Below, in pieces: positions 1 through 9,711 of a stretch of DNA of 64,000 nt. A model generated the notes under the pieces. It was not told where the DNA came from. It saw nothing but the letters and a program-made list of their open reading frames with translations, and made no database searches. The translations under genes were made by a program, and so were the position numbers. Position 1 is the stretch's first letter. Each line of letters begins with the position of its first letter. Source of the stretch: Ampelocalamus luodianensis (lineage: Eukaryota; Streptophyta; Magnoliopsida; Poales; Poaceae); assembly GCA_036346255.1 (NCBI GenBank), contig CM070633.1:2790001-2854000 (forward strand), given 5' to 3'.

Positions 1-234
1 ATCAACCAATACATATGCTAGTCTACTCATATGTGTCCTCATATGTTTCCGACTAGGGATCGCTTTAGAATAATTATCGCAAAGATAAATATAGAATTTC
101 ATAATCAAGTCATATACTTGATAATAAATATTAACGATATTATTCTTGGAACAAGATAACATATTATCCAATAAATTATGAACATAACAAAATATAATCA
201 TCTCTATGATTGCCTCTAAGGCATATTTCCAACA
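1..234 (-). mobile_element. Ty1/copia LTR, 5' part, running off the left edge
   Basis: Read on the minus strand from 234 the sequence opens TGTTGGAAATATGCCTTAG, the typical start of a large grass copia LTR family. It is clearly related to the LTR that begins at 46404 (TGTTGGAGATATGCCCTAG), and further in both share blocks such as TTATTCTAAAG and CCCTAGTCGGA. Only the first 234 bases of the LTR lie in the window, so completeness, age and TSD cannot be judged. No coding sequence is visible in this piece. Confidence 0.85.
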
Positions 235-629
235 GCCGCAGCCTCTATAGATGCAACTTCCTCCGGTGAAAGCCTGTGAGCAAAGCTTTCTTAATTTTCA
301 TAACGAAAACTGCAAAATCGAAACTAATACTATTATTACTTTATCTTAGCATAAAAATAATAATAATAAATTTATGAAAAAAAATAGTATTGTACCTCTT
401 TTACTGACTTGTTGCTGGAAATTGAATTTTGTAAAATCTAGCACAAATTTTTTGAATTTTGCCAAATTATTTTGCAACAAATTTGAATTTGCACAATAAA
501 ATTTAAAAGAGAGATTGAGGAATGGATGTGTGCTGAATGAGGGGGTATGGTGGCTATTTATATAAAAAAAAATTGATTTTTTGATTTTTTTTTTCTATTT
601 TTAGAGACCCAAACGGTCAAAAAAATGCT
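235..629. other. AT-rich spacer without recognisable gene
   Basis: The stretch is AT-rich with A and T runs, for example around 560-600. I see no coding signal. A TATTTATATAAA string near 556 resembles a TATA box, but nothing downstream looks like a gene, since a hAT element starts at 638. Confidence 0.5.
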
Positions 630-1342
630 CCAACAGGTAGCGTTGAAAACGGACGGAAATTTTCGGTCCAACCGTCCATTTTCTATATTTGACCGTCCGC
701 TTCGTATTTTCTAAGTATCCGGATCGGTTCGAATTCGGGACGGAGGTCGTCGAATGCGACGGAAGTAGAAACGGCGTTTTTCGTCCGCTTTTGCGAATCC
801 GTATTTGGTCTGAATATTTCCGTATTTTTACCAAATTTACCCGATTTTAGGCGTGCCCAATCTTTGTCCCCGGTCCCCAACTCCTAGAGGCCCAACACTA
901 GCCCATCTAAGATGAACATCTGAAAAAATATGCCATGTTATTATGTGATGTACTGTGCTATATTCATGCCAGCTCATTTTAATTTGTTAGATGTCATCCG
1001 AACCAAGTGTCACAGTGTTACTGTGTTAGTGTGTGGACAGTAAATCCTAAACTATTTTCATTTGCGTTTGAATCTCTGAATTCGTGCTTTACCTGTTTTT
1101 CATCGTCAAAGATGTGTGTGATTGTGATTGTGAGTATAAAGATGTGCGGTATTCCGCTTAAGTTCCGGATTTCGTCCGCTTCCGTTGAGTTTCCGACCGT
1201 ATTGGTTCGCTTCGCACCCGCATATCCCGATTCCGCTGAACTCGCATTTTCCGAACCCGATCCGCTTCGCCAACAAATATAGAAACGGAAGTAAATAGGG
1301 TTTTTCCGTCCGTTTCCGTTCGTTTTCATCGCTACCAACAGG
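630..1342. mobile_element. Non-autonomous hAT (Ac/Ds-like) element with 8-bp TSD
   Basis: The element spans 638-1334 (697 bp). It begins TAGCGTTGAAAACG and ends with the inverted form CGTTTTCATCGCTA. The 8-bp sequence CCAACAGG sits directly outside both ends (630-637 and 1335-1342), as expected for a hAT target-site duplication. The subterminal regions are full of CCGTCCG, AAACGG and CCGTTTCC motifs, which in Ac/Ds elements act as transposase-binding repeats. There is no transposase coding capacity, so movement would need a transposase from elsewhere. Confidence 0.9.
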
Positions 1343-2260
1343 CAGATTCCCCCAGGTCATGCCGTGTCGGCGTGGCCCATCTGGCCCTCCCCTTTTCTCC
1401 CTCGACCCCTCGGTCCTCCACGCCATGCCTCCACAGCACCACCGCGCCCGTGCCCGCCTGCCGCACGCAGCAAGCGCCCCCGCCGCCTCTTCCCTTCGCG
1501 CCGGCCCCTGCCTCCTCCACACCCCGACCGCCTCCTCCCTCAACGCTAGCCCTCGCCCCGTTGCCTCCTCCCTCCCCTCCCCGCCCCGCTGCCCCCTCCC
1601 CTGAACCCTCCCTCTGCGTCAACCGCCGCCTCTCCCACCCTCCCTTTTCTCCCTTCGCGCCAGCCCTTGCCCCACCGCCTCTCCCCTGGCTCCTCCCTCT
1701 TCTCCCTCTGTGTCGGCCGCCAGCCCGCCTCCTCCCTCTTCCTCCTCCTCACTCTTCTCCCTCCCCGGTGGGCGGTGGTTCCTTCCTCCCTCTTCTCTTC
1801 TCCCTTTAGCTCCGCGCCGGCCCGGCGTCCACACCGGCATCCTCCTCCTCCTCGCTGCCGCCGGCAGCTTCCTCCTCGCCACGTCCCTCTGCCTTCTCAC
1901 CTTCCCCCCTCTATGCGGGCCACACGGACCATACCGGACCAGCCCACCGTATCAAGGAGGCAGCCCAAGACTATCGTGTCGTGTCTGGACCAGACAAACA
2001 GTGTCTTAGACACGGCCCATCAAACCACCCCTACTTTCATCTCACAGCTACCATTAAGTCAGCCGAACAATCTAAATCTAAATCACATCTAATCACATCT
2101 GATATCTCTCGACCATTGATTGCCGATTGGACAGCGTACACATGTATGTGATTCCACGGTTCCATTTCACATTACTACATTTACAGTTCATTGAATCTTT
2201 CAGAAAAAATACTAACATTTACAGTTCATTAAGAGACCCGAACGAAACGGTAAAAGAAGG
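1343..2260. other. Pyrimidine-rich GC-rich spacer, no supported gene
   Basis: From about 1370 to 1910 the plus strand is strongly C+T-rich (repeated CCTCC, CTCCCT). This opens long overlapping frames on both strands, but their products are low-complexity Pro/Ser or Arg/Gly strings without domain signals. I regard them as compositional artefacts. A short direct repeat, ACATTTACAGTTCATT, occurs near 2177 and 2216. Confidence 0.5.
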
Positions 2261-3599
2261 GGGAGTGAAGTGATCAGTAAGCAAGAGAGTACAGTGGTGG
2301 ATCCTAAGCAGCCAGCCAGCCAGCCACCATTGCAGGCTTGCAGGGCAGCTGCTGCCCTCGTTTCATTCCTCCCGACTCCCGTTAAACGCACTTCGCTCTC
2401 CTCCTTCCCGTCCCTCTCCTCTCTCGTTTTGGGATTTTGGGAGTCCCCCTCCCTCTCCCTCTCCTCTCCCTCTCCCTCTCCCCTCTCGCGTCCTCACTCC
2501 ATAGACAAATCTTCTTCTACCCTGTGAGAGAGCGTGAGTTGTAACAACCACCGAACTACTGCCGAGGGAAGCGCCCCACAAAGTCCGAACTGCCCGCGCG
2601 CATTTTCGGCAACTACCTGGGCCGAACTGGCGACCGCCGTGGAGGTACCTCGTTCTCATCCGACTCTACATTAACAGCTCTTATTAACTTCAATTTCTTG
2701 CTGTTCTTGAGTTCTTCTAGGTTGCGCTGTGGGCTGTGCGTTTCCCCCTTTCTATTTTAGTGCTCCCATCCAACCCCACGGGCCGTTTTCTTGATTTTGT
2801 TTCTCTTCTTTATTTCAAAAACGACCGTTTTGGATTATGCCCTTGCATTTCGAGCGACAGTTGTACTCTACATGCTAATTAATAGAACCGTATCATCTCT
2901 GTTGTTCAATTTGATTCAATGGGGCACTCGTGTACTACAGTTTTTTTTCTCAGTGAAAAGGTTGGTTCTTTGTTCTTCCTTCCAATTTTTCACATTTCAT
3001 CTACTTAATTTTGCGACTGAGCCCAATTTTACTTGTTTCCCCACTAGGAATTCTTATGGTATTACTTTTACCTGTGTTTTGGTGTACTGGGGTTGGTTCC
3101 TCCCCTGTTTCCGTACCATTAATCACTAGATGCTTTGTGCTCAGTTACACTGCACGCCGCCATTTCAGGTGGATTTGGAAGCATTGTTTTGCTTCCTGTT
3201 TCTTTGTTTGCATGTTAATGGGGTTCTACAATCTACAGTGGTTTTTGTGTTTGGTTTGGTACCAAGCGAACAAATATCGCTCTTAACTCCACTCTTTTTC
3301 CTTCAATCTTGCCGTTGTTGTTAGCTCGGGCTGGCAAAAAAATTGGACCTTGTTGACCTCCAGTTCTTGCTCCTGTTGTGTGTTGGATCTAGCAGTAAAC
3401 AGTAGTACCCCCATGATGGTATTAATTTCTTGCAGTATGTTCCTGCTCTAGTTTAGAATTGGCTCAATCAATAAGTTTCACATGAGCTATAAATTGGTCA
3501 TACTCCCTGGAATCACTGGTGGGCACTCTGGGTTTTCATTAGGAGTTGGAAGCTAGTGTGGATCCTTGCAAGTTGCAAAGAACTATAGGTGCTGAGCTT

Positions 3600-3630
3600 G
3601 GACTTTGGACTTTGGACTTTGGACTTTGGA
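3600..3630. repeat. Four tandem copies of GGACTTT
   Basis: The 7-base unit GGACTTT is repeated four times head to tail, followed by a partial GGA. It lies in the inferred 5'-UTR intron of the receptor kinase gene. No function is suggested. Confidence 0.9.
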
Positions 3631-4102
3631 GCACTGCTCATTATTCATTTGTTGGCCAGGATTAAGAAATTGGTTTGTCTCAGGTTCTCTTTAATTGGAG
3701 ATGAAGTAATTGCGTACTGCTCTAGATCTTGTAGTCAGTAAACAATGCCGTAAATCTGCATGCACATTGCCATGTGCAGTAGTTTCCCACATTTCCATTA
3801 GGTTACATTAGCTTCAGATTTGCCTTAATTTCTCTCTCTTTTTGTTCCACCTTTGTTTAGTGGCTTCTCTGATGAAGCGGCCTTTTTCAGTGTTCAAAAT
3901 CCTAGATGCCGCATTTGGCGCCCCACGGGTGAAATGGTAATGCTGCTCCATTTTAGTCTTACCTGTGCGCAAAGTTGCTACTTGCTACATGTAGGTTTCA
4001 TCAGATGAGTAGTTTAATTCTGTCTGTACTATTGCATTACCAGTGTGAGCGTGCTGTGCCTGAGGCTAGGCTTGTCCGTGCTGAGCTTCTTTCATCTGAG
4101 CT

Positions 4103-4447
4103 AGTAGTAATAATAGGTTTTTTTTTTCTCTCGATAAAAGAGGTCTCTCTCCAAGCTTCATTAACGAAACCAAGATAGTACAGGAGTTCCAACAAAAAAA
4201 ACATAAAGAAAAGAAAAGACAGACACCCATGCCTTCACCAAAACTTGTGCAAGGCTAATAAGAGGCATCCGTCACTACATATCAGAATAATTTTCTCATA
4301 TCTTCTCCAAAACACTCCTAACATCTTCCACGTTTTCTAGATGCAGCCAAAATAAAACTAAAATTTCACCCTACTATTGATCTCAACTAATACTAGAGCA
4401 GATCCTTGGTCCTTCAATCTCAACTAATACTAGAGTAGTAATAATAG
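4103..4447 (-). mobile_element. 5'-truncated LINE/retroposon tail with 14-bp TSD
   Basis: The 14-mer AGTAGTAATAATAG occurs at 4103-4116 and again at 4434-4447, flanking about 317 bases. Directly inside the left copy is a run of T. On the minus strand this is a 3' poly(A) tail preceded by a stretch resembling the 3' end of grass L1-type LINEs (AATGAAGCTTGGAGAGAG). A long TSD plus poly(A) indicates target-primed reverse transcription. The fragment encodes nothing. Confidence 0.75.
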
Positions 4448-5168
4448 TAAATGGAAACATGATGTGAAATGCTCATCTTTGTGGGAGCTATGTGGGAAAC
4501 TACATGTAGGTTTCATCATATGGTTCAGCTTTGTTCGTGCTCTTCTCTTTTCTCCCTACTTTGTTGATGCTTTTGGCTTTTATATGCTGGCCGTATCATT
4601 TTATTTTTTTCCTTCTTCCCCTTTAATTGCTTTCTGCCCACAATTTTTGAGGTCATGTTTTCTTGTCTTTAGACTTTAATGGGTGCCATTCTTTGAAGGT
4701 GGAATTTCTGTCCCTTGTGTTGATTAACTGTTGATTTGATGCTCAATTACTCATGTTTTTGACATTGCACGAAGCAATAGAAAATCATTCCTCTAGTGAA
4801 TAGGAAGCTCAGTAAAGTGCCTGACTGCTGGTGTAAAAATTACTGATCTTACAGGATAACAGTCTGCGTGCAATCTGTAATTTACCACCCAAAAAAGCAA
4901 GTCGTACTAGTTTAGAATGAGAAATCTGTAATCATTAGGCATTGATGGGAATTTCTTTTTCAAAGCGTCCTGGTTTGTTTCTGTCATGAGTCACTTGCTG
5001 GAAAGGAAACGCTTTTTGCACTGCCCCACTGTGTTTTACAGTCATGCGTGCCATTTGGGGCACCTCACAGACAGATGTGCAATGATTGCCATTTTGTGTT
5101 TGTTCTCTTCTGATGAAATACTGTTCTTGTTTGCAGAACAGGGTCGCTTACTTATCTGACATAAACAC

Positions 5169-5189
5169 ATGAAAATATTGCTCATTTAG
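5169..5189 (+). promoter_or_regulatory. Short upstream ORF in the receptor kinase leader
   Basis: An ATG at 5169 opens a six-codon frame that ends in TAG at 5187-5189, 24 bases before the main ATG at 5214. If transcription includes the inferred leader exon starting at 5137, ribosomes meet this uORF first. It may lower translation of the kinase. No conservation data are available here. Confidence 0.45.
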
Positions 5190-5213
5190 TTCCCTGATTT
5201 GGAGATTCATCAG

Positions 5214-7544
5214 ATGGATTATCTCAGTCTTAGAAGCCCTTTGCCTCTTCTGCTCTCACTACACTTGTTACTATCGATATTCAACCCCTTGGCAGTAGCG
5301 GACTTAGCCTCTGAGAAGCAAGCCCTTCTTGCCTTTGCCTCTGCAATCTATCACGGCAACAAGCTCAACTGGGGTCAAAATGCATCATTGTGTTCATGGC
5401 ACGGCATTAAATGCTCAGGAGATCAGTCACGCATAATGGAATTGAGGGTACCAGGTGCTGGTCTCATAGGAGCAATTCCTCCAAACACTCTTGGGAAGCT
5501 TGATAGTCTTCAAGTTTTGAGCCTGCGGTCCAATCGTTTATCTGGAAACCTTCCATCTGATGTGGCCTTGCTTCCTTCTTTGCATTCCATATACCTTCAG
5601 CACAATGCACTTTCAGGAGATTTTCCTTCTTTTTTCAATCCTAACCTTAGTGTAATAGACCTCTCCTACAATTCCTTCACTGGAGAAATTCCTACAAGCT
5701 TACAAAACCTTACTCAGTTATCTGTCCTAAATTTACAAGAAAATTCTCTCTCCGGACCCATCCCTGATCTCAAGCTTCCAGGTTTGAGACTATTAAATCT
5801 GAGCAACAATGAACTGAAAGGCCCAATTCCTCTCTCACTCCAAAAATTTCATAATAGCTCATTCTTGGGGAATCCTGGATTGTGCGGGCTGCCTTTAGCT
5901 AAATGCCCATTTCCTTCTTCACCAACGCCCTCACCAGAATCGTCTTCATCGCCACCATCTCCACCGTTGCCACATCGCGAGAAGAAACTGGGCACAGGGT
6001 TTATAATTGCAGCTGCTGTTGGGGGGTTTGCAGTACTGATGCTAGTTGTGGTTATGTTGTTTGTGTGCTTTTCCAAGAGGAAGGGCAAGAAAGAGAGTGG
6101 TGTGGACTACAAGGGTAAGGGGACTGGTGTCAAGAGTGAGAAGCCGAAACAGGAATTCAGTAGTGGTGTCCAAATTGCTGAGAAGAACAAGTTAGTTTTC
6201 TTGGAGGGTTGCACCTATAGCTTTGACTTGGAGGATCTACTGAGAGCTTCTGCGGAAGTCCTTGGCAAGGGGAGTTATGGGACTGCTTACAAAGCTATAC
6301 TCGAGGATGGTGCTGTCGTGGTTGTCAAGAGACTAAAAGATGTTGTGGCAGGGAAAAGGGAGTTTGAGCAGCAGATGGAGCTCATTGGGAGGTTGGGCAA
6401 ACATGCAAACCTAGTCCCACTTCGTGCTTACTACTATTCCAAGGACGAGAAGCTTGTCGTCTATGATTATATTGCCACTGGCAGCCTTTCAGCCATGTTG
6501 CATGGTATGCTTTTCACTGCTACATATCTCTTGTAGATGTATAACTGTGCAGTTGTTGATGAGGGAACATAACGAGGCCAGCATTGCTAAGTGTCAACCC
6601 CTGACCTAATAAACAGCTTAGCTTGAACTACATAACTTGCTATAGTCATGCCATGTTAATGTAGATAGTTGAATCAACATCTAGAGTTATGGCATTGACT
6701 ATATATTAGTGATCTACTGATCTTTATGTTTCAATAGAGTAGGAAAGAAGAGTTGGCTACATTTGTGCATCTTCCACTTGCCTGAAGCTTCATTGGTCTT
6801 CCTTTTACATAGCTTAAAATGCTCATGCTAAGAAATGTAACTTGTGTTAGACAACTCAACAATATTTAACTGTTGAATTGATAGTATCTCTTACTGAATT
6901 GCTGATCAACAGGTATCAGGGGTGTTGCCGAGAAGACGCCATTAGACTGGAATACCAGGGTGAAGATCATACTTGGCACAGCATATGGCATTGCACACAT
7001 TCATGCAGAAGGTGGTGCCAAGCTCACCCATGGCAATATCAAGTCAACTAATGTCCTCCTCGATCAGGATCAGGATCCTTGCATTTCAGACTATGGTCTC
7101 AGTTCTCTGATTAATGTTCCGGTCAATGCATCTCGTGTTGTGGTTGGTTATCGTGCTCCAGAGACCATTGAAAACCGGAAAATCACTCAGAAGTGCGATG
7201 TCTACAGCTTTGGCGTCCTCCTCATGGAGATGCTTACCGGAAAAGCCCCACTTCAGTCGCAAGGGAATGACGACGTTGTTGATCTCCCAAGATGGGTGCA
7301 CTCCGTGGTCCGAGAGGAGTGGACAGCTGAAGTGTTTGATGTTGAGCTGATGAAGCATCAGAACATCGAGGAAGAGCTGGTTCAGATGCTCCAGATAGCA
7401 ATGGCGTGCACGTCAAGGTCGCCAGAGCGACGCCCAGCAATGGAGGAAGTGATCAGGATGATCGAGGGGCTCCGGCAGTCCGCTTCGGAGAGCCGCGCTT
7501 CCTCCGACGAAAAATGCAAGGACTCCAATCCTCCGTCAGTGTAG
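5214..7544 (+). CDS. LRR receptor-like kinase, probable pseudokinase (LRR-III / At5g58300-like)
   Basis: Two exons, 5214-6504 and 6913-7544, join in frame (G|GT across the junction) to give 640 residues, the usual size for this family. The start at 5214 is the first ATG in the frame, since the frame opens earlier only with TTG. Order: signal peptide (about 1-29), LRR N-cap with paired Cys, roughly five LRRs to about 215, a Ser/Pro-rich linker, a membrane helix (about 261-286), a basic juxtamembrane stretch, then the kinase domain. The P-loop GKGSYG and the VVVK lysine are present. The catalytic loop reads HGN (about residue 468) instead of HRD, and DFG is DYG. Family members are plasma-membrane receptors or co-receptors signalling without efficient phosphotransfer, in development and immunity. 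The ligand is unknown. Confidence 0.93.
6505..6912 (+). other. Intron of the receptor kinase gene
   Basis: The 408-base intron has donor ATG|GTATGC and acceptor CAACAG|GTATCA. It interrupts the kinase domain just after the MLHG motif, the usual intron position in this receptor subfamily. It contains nothing else I can identify. Confidence 0.9.
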
Positions 7545-7893
7545 TTCCATGTTTGTTCCTTTCATATGTCTCACCAGCTGCCAGTTGCAGATCATTTGAT
7601 TTGTTAGCCAATTTGTGATTTTAGTTCATGCCAAACATGTTTGACATCAGGTGCAGCCTCCGAAGACTGAGCATTCTCATTGAAAGTTTGTATCTTGGAC
7701 AAGTGTAGAATTTTTTACTGAAAATTTTTATTGTTACTTTGTTAGAATTTTTCATTGTTGTGGTTGTAGACTTATCGTGTGGTTTCTCTAGTACCTTCCA
7801 GAGCAGTGAAGTACTGGTAAAGAAGCACTTGATGATCTTGGTCAGCATCACCCCTCAACTGCCACAACAACCATTTACACATACGTACAGATT
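7545..7893 (+). other. 3' UTR and downstream region of the receptor kinase
   Basis: The region after the TAG is T-rich and typical of a plant 3' UTR. No clear AATAAA is seen. Its distal part may overlap the 3' portion of the uncertain minus-strand ORF (7772-8074). Confidence 0.4.
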
Positions 7894-8074
7894 CAATGCG
7901 GCGGAAGTCGAAGCCATCGCGGCTCTGCACGCCGGAGCGCTCGTACTTGCACGGCGGTTGTAGCACGCACTCGAAGAACTCTCCAAGCCTGCCACGCCGG
8001 AGATCCAGAGAACGGAGGCGGAGAGGAATGGGTTCTATTGGGTCAATTCGGTTTTCTGTAGGGGGCTTTCCCAT
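7772..8074 (-). CDS. Uncharacterised small ORF, possible first exon
   Basis: The minus-strand frame starts at ATG 8074 and encodes 100 residues. The first 60 or so are non-repetitive and contain GEFFECVLQPPCKYERSG and RDGFDFRRIES. That looks more like real protein than the shadow frames nearby. A possible splice donor, GAATCT|GTACGT, lies near 7894, so the true exon may be 8074-7894 with the rest further left. I do not recognise the family. It would be divergent from eIF2 beta, and before the Mutator-like insertion the two starts would have been close. It could still be spurious. Confidence 0.35.
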   Translation of the reverse strand: MGKPPTENRIDPIEPIPLRLRSLDLRRGRLGEFFECVLQPPCKYERSGVQSRDGFDFRRIESVRMCKWLLWQLRGDADQDHQVLLYQYFTALEGTRETTR

Positions 8075-8369
8075 AAATGATTATGGTCCCACACAGCGAT
8101 ACACACCTGGATTGCTATAATGCGTTCGATCCAAAGTAAGCGGCTTAGATTGTGGCGGCAGGCAATGGATATTTTTTAAAATAAGCCCTTACAATAACTT
8201 ATATATTACACAAAGGTCCAAACCTTACGATCGCGGAGAAAATTTGCGATCCGTCCGATCCAAAGTAAGAGGTCTAGATTGGGGCCGTACATGGAAGTTT
8301 GCATGTGAGCCCCTTGCATTATCCTAATTTTGCACAGAGAAACCAGTAAAAAGCTAAGGCGTAAGGATC
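8075..8369. promoter_or_regulatory. Original upstream region of eIF2 beta, now cut off by the MULE
   Basis: This short intergenic stretch abuts the left TSD of the Mutator-like element. Its natural continuation is 14530 onward, the leader of eIF2 beta. It contains an imperfect direct repeat, CGATCCAAAGTAAG with similar flanks, at about 8128 and 8260. I infer that it held upstream promoter sequence of eIF2 beta and perhaps of the divergent small ORF. Confidence 0.5.
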
Positions 8370-8378
8370 CCGAGGAAA

Positions 8379-8520
8379 CCGAATTTTTTGCAATTTAATC
8401 CTTTTTTCGTAAAAACACACATTTATACCCGGTAGTCTTATTTCCTGCTTTTGGACCAGGGTCGGCCGTGACTCACGGCTGAAGCTAAGACATCTCGGCG
8501 CCATGAGTCATGGCGCCGAG
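8379..8520 (+). repeat. Left terminal inverted repeat of the MULE
   Basis: About 142 bases match the reverse complement of 14381-14529. The two arms share the terminus, an AT-rich block, an ACACATTTATACCC block, a TAGTCTTATTTCC block, and then GC-rich palindromes. Differences between the arms are mostly short gaps: the left arm lacks bases in a run of A, in CCCTTGG and in CCCAGGGGG compared with the right arm. Confidence 0.9.
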
Positions 8521-8590
8521 GTACCGAACCCTAGCGAAGCAAGGCACCAACAGGCGTGGCGGCACTTCTGGCGCCATGAGTCATGGCGCC
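8464..8590. repeat. Left subterminal palindromes centred on TGAGTCA
   Basis: Odd palindromes with core GCGCCATGAGTCATGGCGC lie at 8494-8520 (27 bases) and 8570-8590 (21 bases). A shorter one with core CCGTGACTCACGG lies at 8465-8478. Each is symmetric about the central base of TGAGTCA, the classic bZIP (GCN4/AP-1-like) site. Repeated copies near both ends suggest protein-binding repeats, of the transposase or of a host factor. That role is inferred. Confidence 0.85.
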
Positions 8591-8659
8591 GAGATGTCTT
8601 AGCTTCTGGCCGCAGAGTCATGGCGCCACTCCTACGCCATGCATCTCTGGCGCCGAGCA

Positions 8660-9700
8660 TTCAAAATATAACCGCCCGCTCCTTCCTTCCTCTCTCTCTC
8701 TCTCTCTCTCGCTCGGCCAAAAATTGCTCGCCGCGCCTCCGCACCCGAAAGCCGCCTCCCCGCCGCCTTCGAGACGCTCCGCCGCGCGGCCGCCGCCTCG
8801 AGCCCCGAGCCGCCTCGCCGCCGCGCCGCGCCGCCACACCCGAAGCCGCCTCGCCGCGGCCTCGCCGCCGCGCCGCGCGCGCTCCGCCCGCCCACCCCGC
8901 CACCGCCGCCCTCTCCACTCACTGCACGTGTGTGAAGGTAATTTTTTTAATTAGTTAGAAATTTAGTTAGTAAATTAGGTTAGAAATTGTAGTTAGAAAA
9001 TTTTAGAGTTAGAAAATGTAGTTAGTAAATTTAGTTAGAAATTGTAGTTAGTTAGGTTTAGATATACTTAATGTAGTTAGGGTTGAGATATATAGTTAGT
9101 CATAGCAATTTTAGTTAGATATGATGTAGTTAGGGTTTAGATATATAGTTAGACATAGCTAATTTAGTAACATATAATGTAGTTAGTGTGCATACCACCA
9201 AAGATATATGGAAATGGCACGTTTGGTAATCAGAGTACATTGGATTCTTCATGGGAGCACAGATAATTGCTCTTCACTTAGAATTCTAGTTAAATGTGGT
9301 AATTCTAGTCATGGGAGCACAGATAACCAAAGATATGTGTTCTTGAAGAAGAAGAAAAAACACCGCCTCATCGAACGCTACAACGAAACTAAACACCGGC
9401 AATTCACAATGGTCGATGTGTTAGATGTAACTTGTAGTTAGGGTTTAGATATATAGTTAGACATAGCAAATTTAGTAACATATAATGTAGTTAGGGTTTA
9501 GATATAGTTAGACATAGTTAGAAATTTTAGTTTGTTTAGTTACATATAGTTAGTTAGTTAGACATAGTTATTTAGTTTGGTAGGTAGCAAATTACTTGGG
9601 TAGTTATCAACTTAAATTAGTTACGTATGGAATTAGTTAGTATACTACTCTACTATTAGACATTAACAACCACCGCTTTTGTATGGATTAGATGGACAAT
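8660..9700 (+). other. MULE 5' leader: CT microsatellite, GC-rich segment, TTAG-rich repeats
   Basis: Just inside the left end is a CT run (8691-8711), then a very GC-rich stretch to about 8930. From 8945 to about 9610 the sequence is built from imperfect repeats of TTAGTTAG, GTAGTTAGGGTTTAGATA and ACATAGTTAG. A donor-like GAAG|GTAATT sits near 8937. I read this as the first non-coding exon and leader intron of the plus-strand transposase gene. The open frames in the GC-rich part are compositional. Confidence 0.55.
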
Positions 9701-9711
9701 CTAGTAACCTT

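Larger units (their letters stand above)
2360..5213 (+). other. 5' leader and long 5'-UTR intron of the receptor kinase gene
   Basis: A CT-rich stretch (2390-2520) of the sort found in plant 5' UTRs precedes a plausible donor GTGGAG|GTACCT near 2645. A good acceptor with a pyrimidine tract (TTGTTTGCAG) ends at 5136, 77 bases before the receptor ATG. I infer a roughly 2.5 kb intron in the 5' UTR. It holds a short tandem repeat (3600-3630) and a retroposed LINE tail (4117-4433). The short open frames in it have no coding character. Confidence 0.5.

Noticed and set aside
1359..1900. Long overlapping open frames on both strands
   Set aside because: They follow from strong C+T bias; the products are low-complexity Pro/Ser or Gly/Arg strings without domains.
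8503..8958. Open frames in the GC-rich part of the MULE leader
   Set aside because: GC-rich composition and CT repeats explain them; the transposase starts further right.
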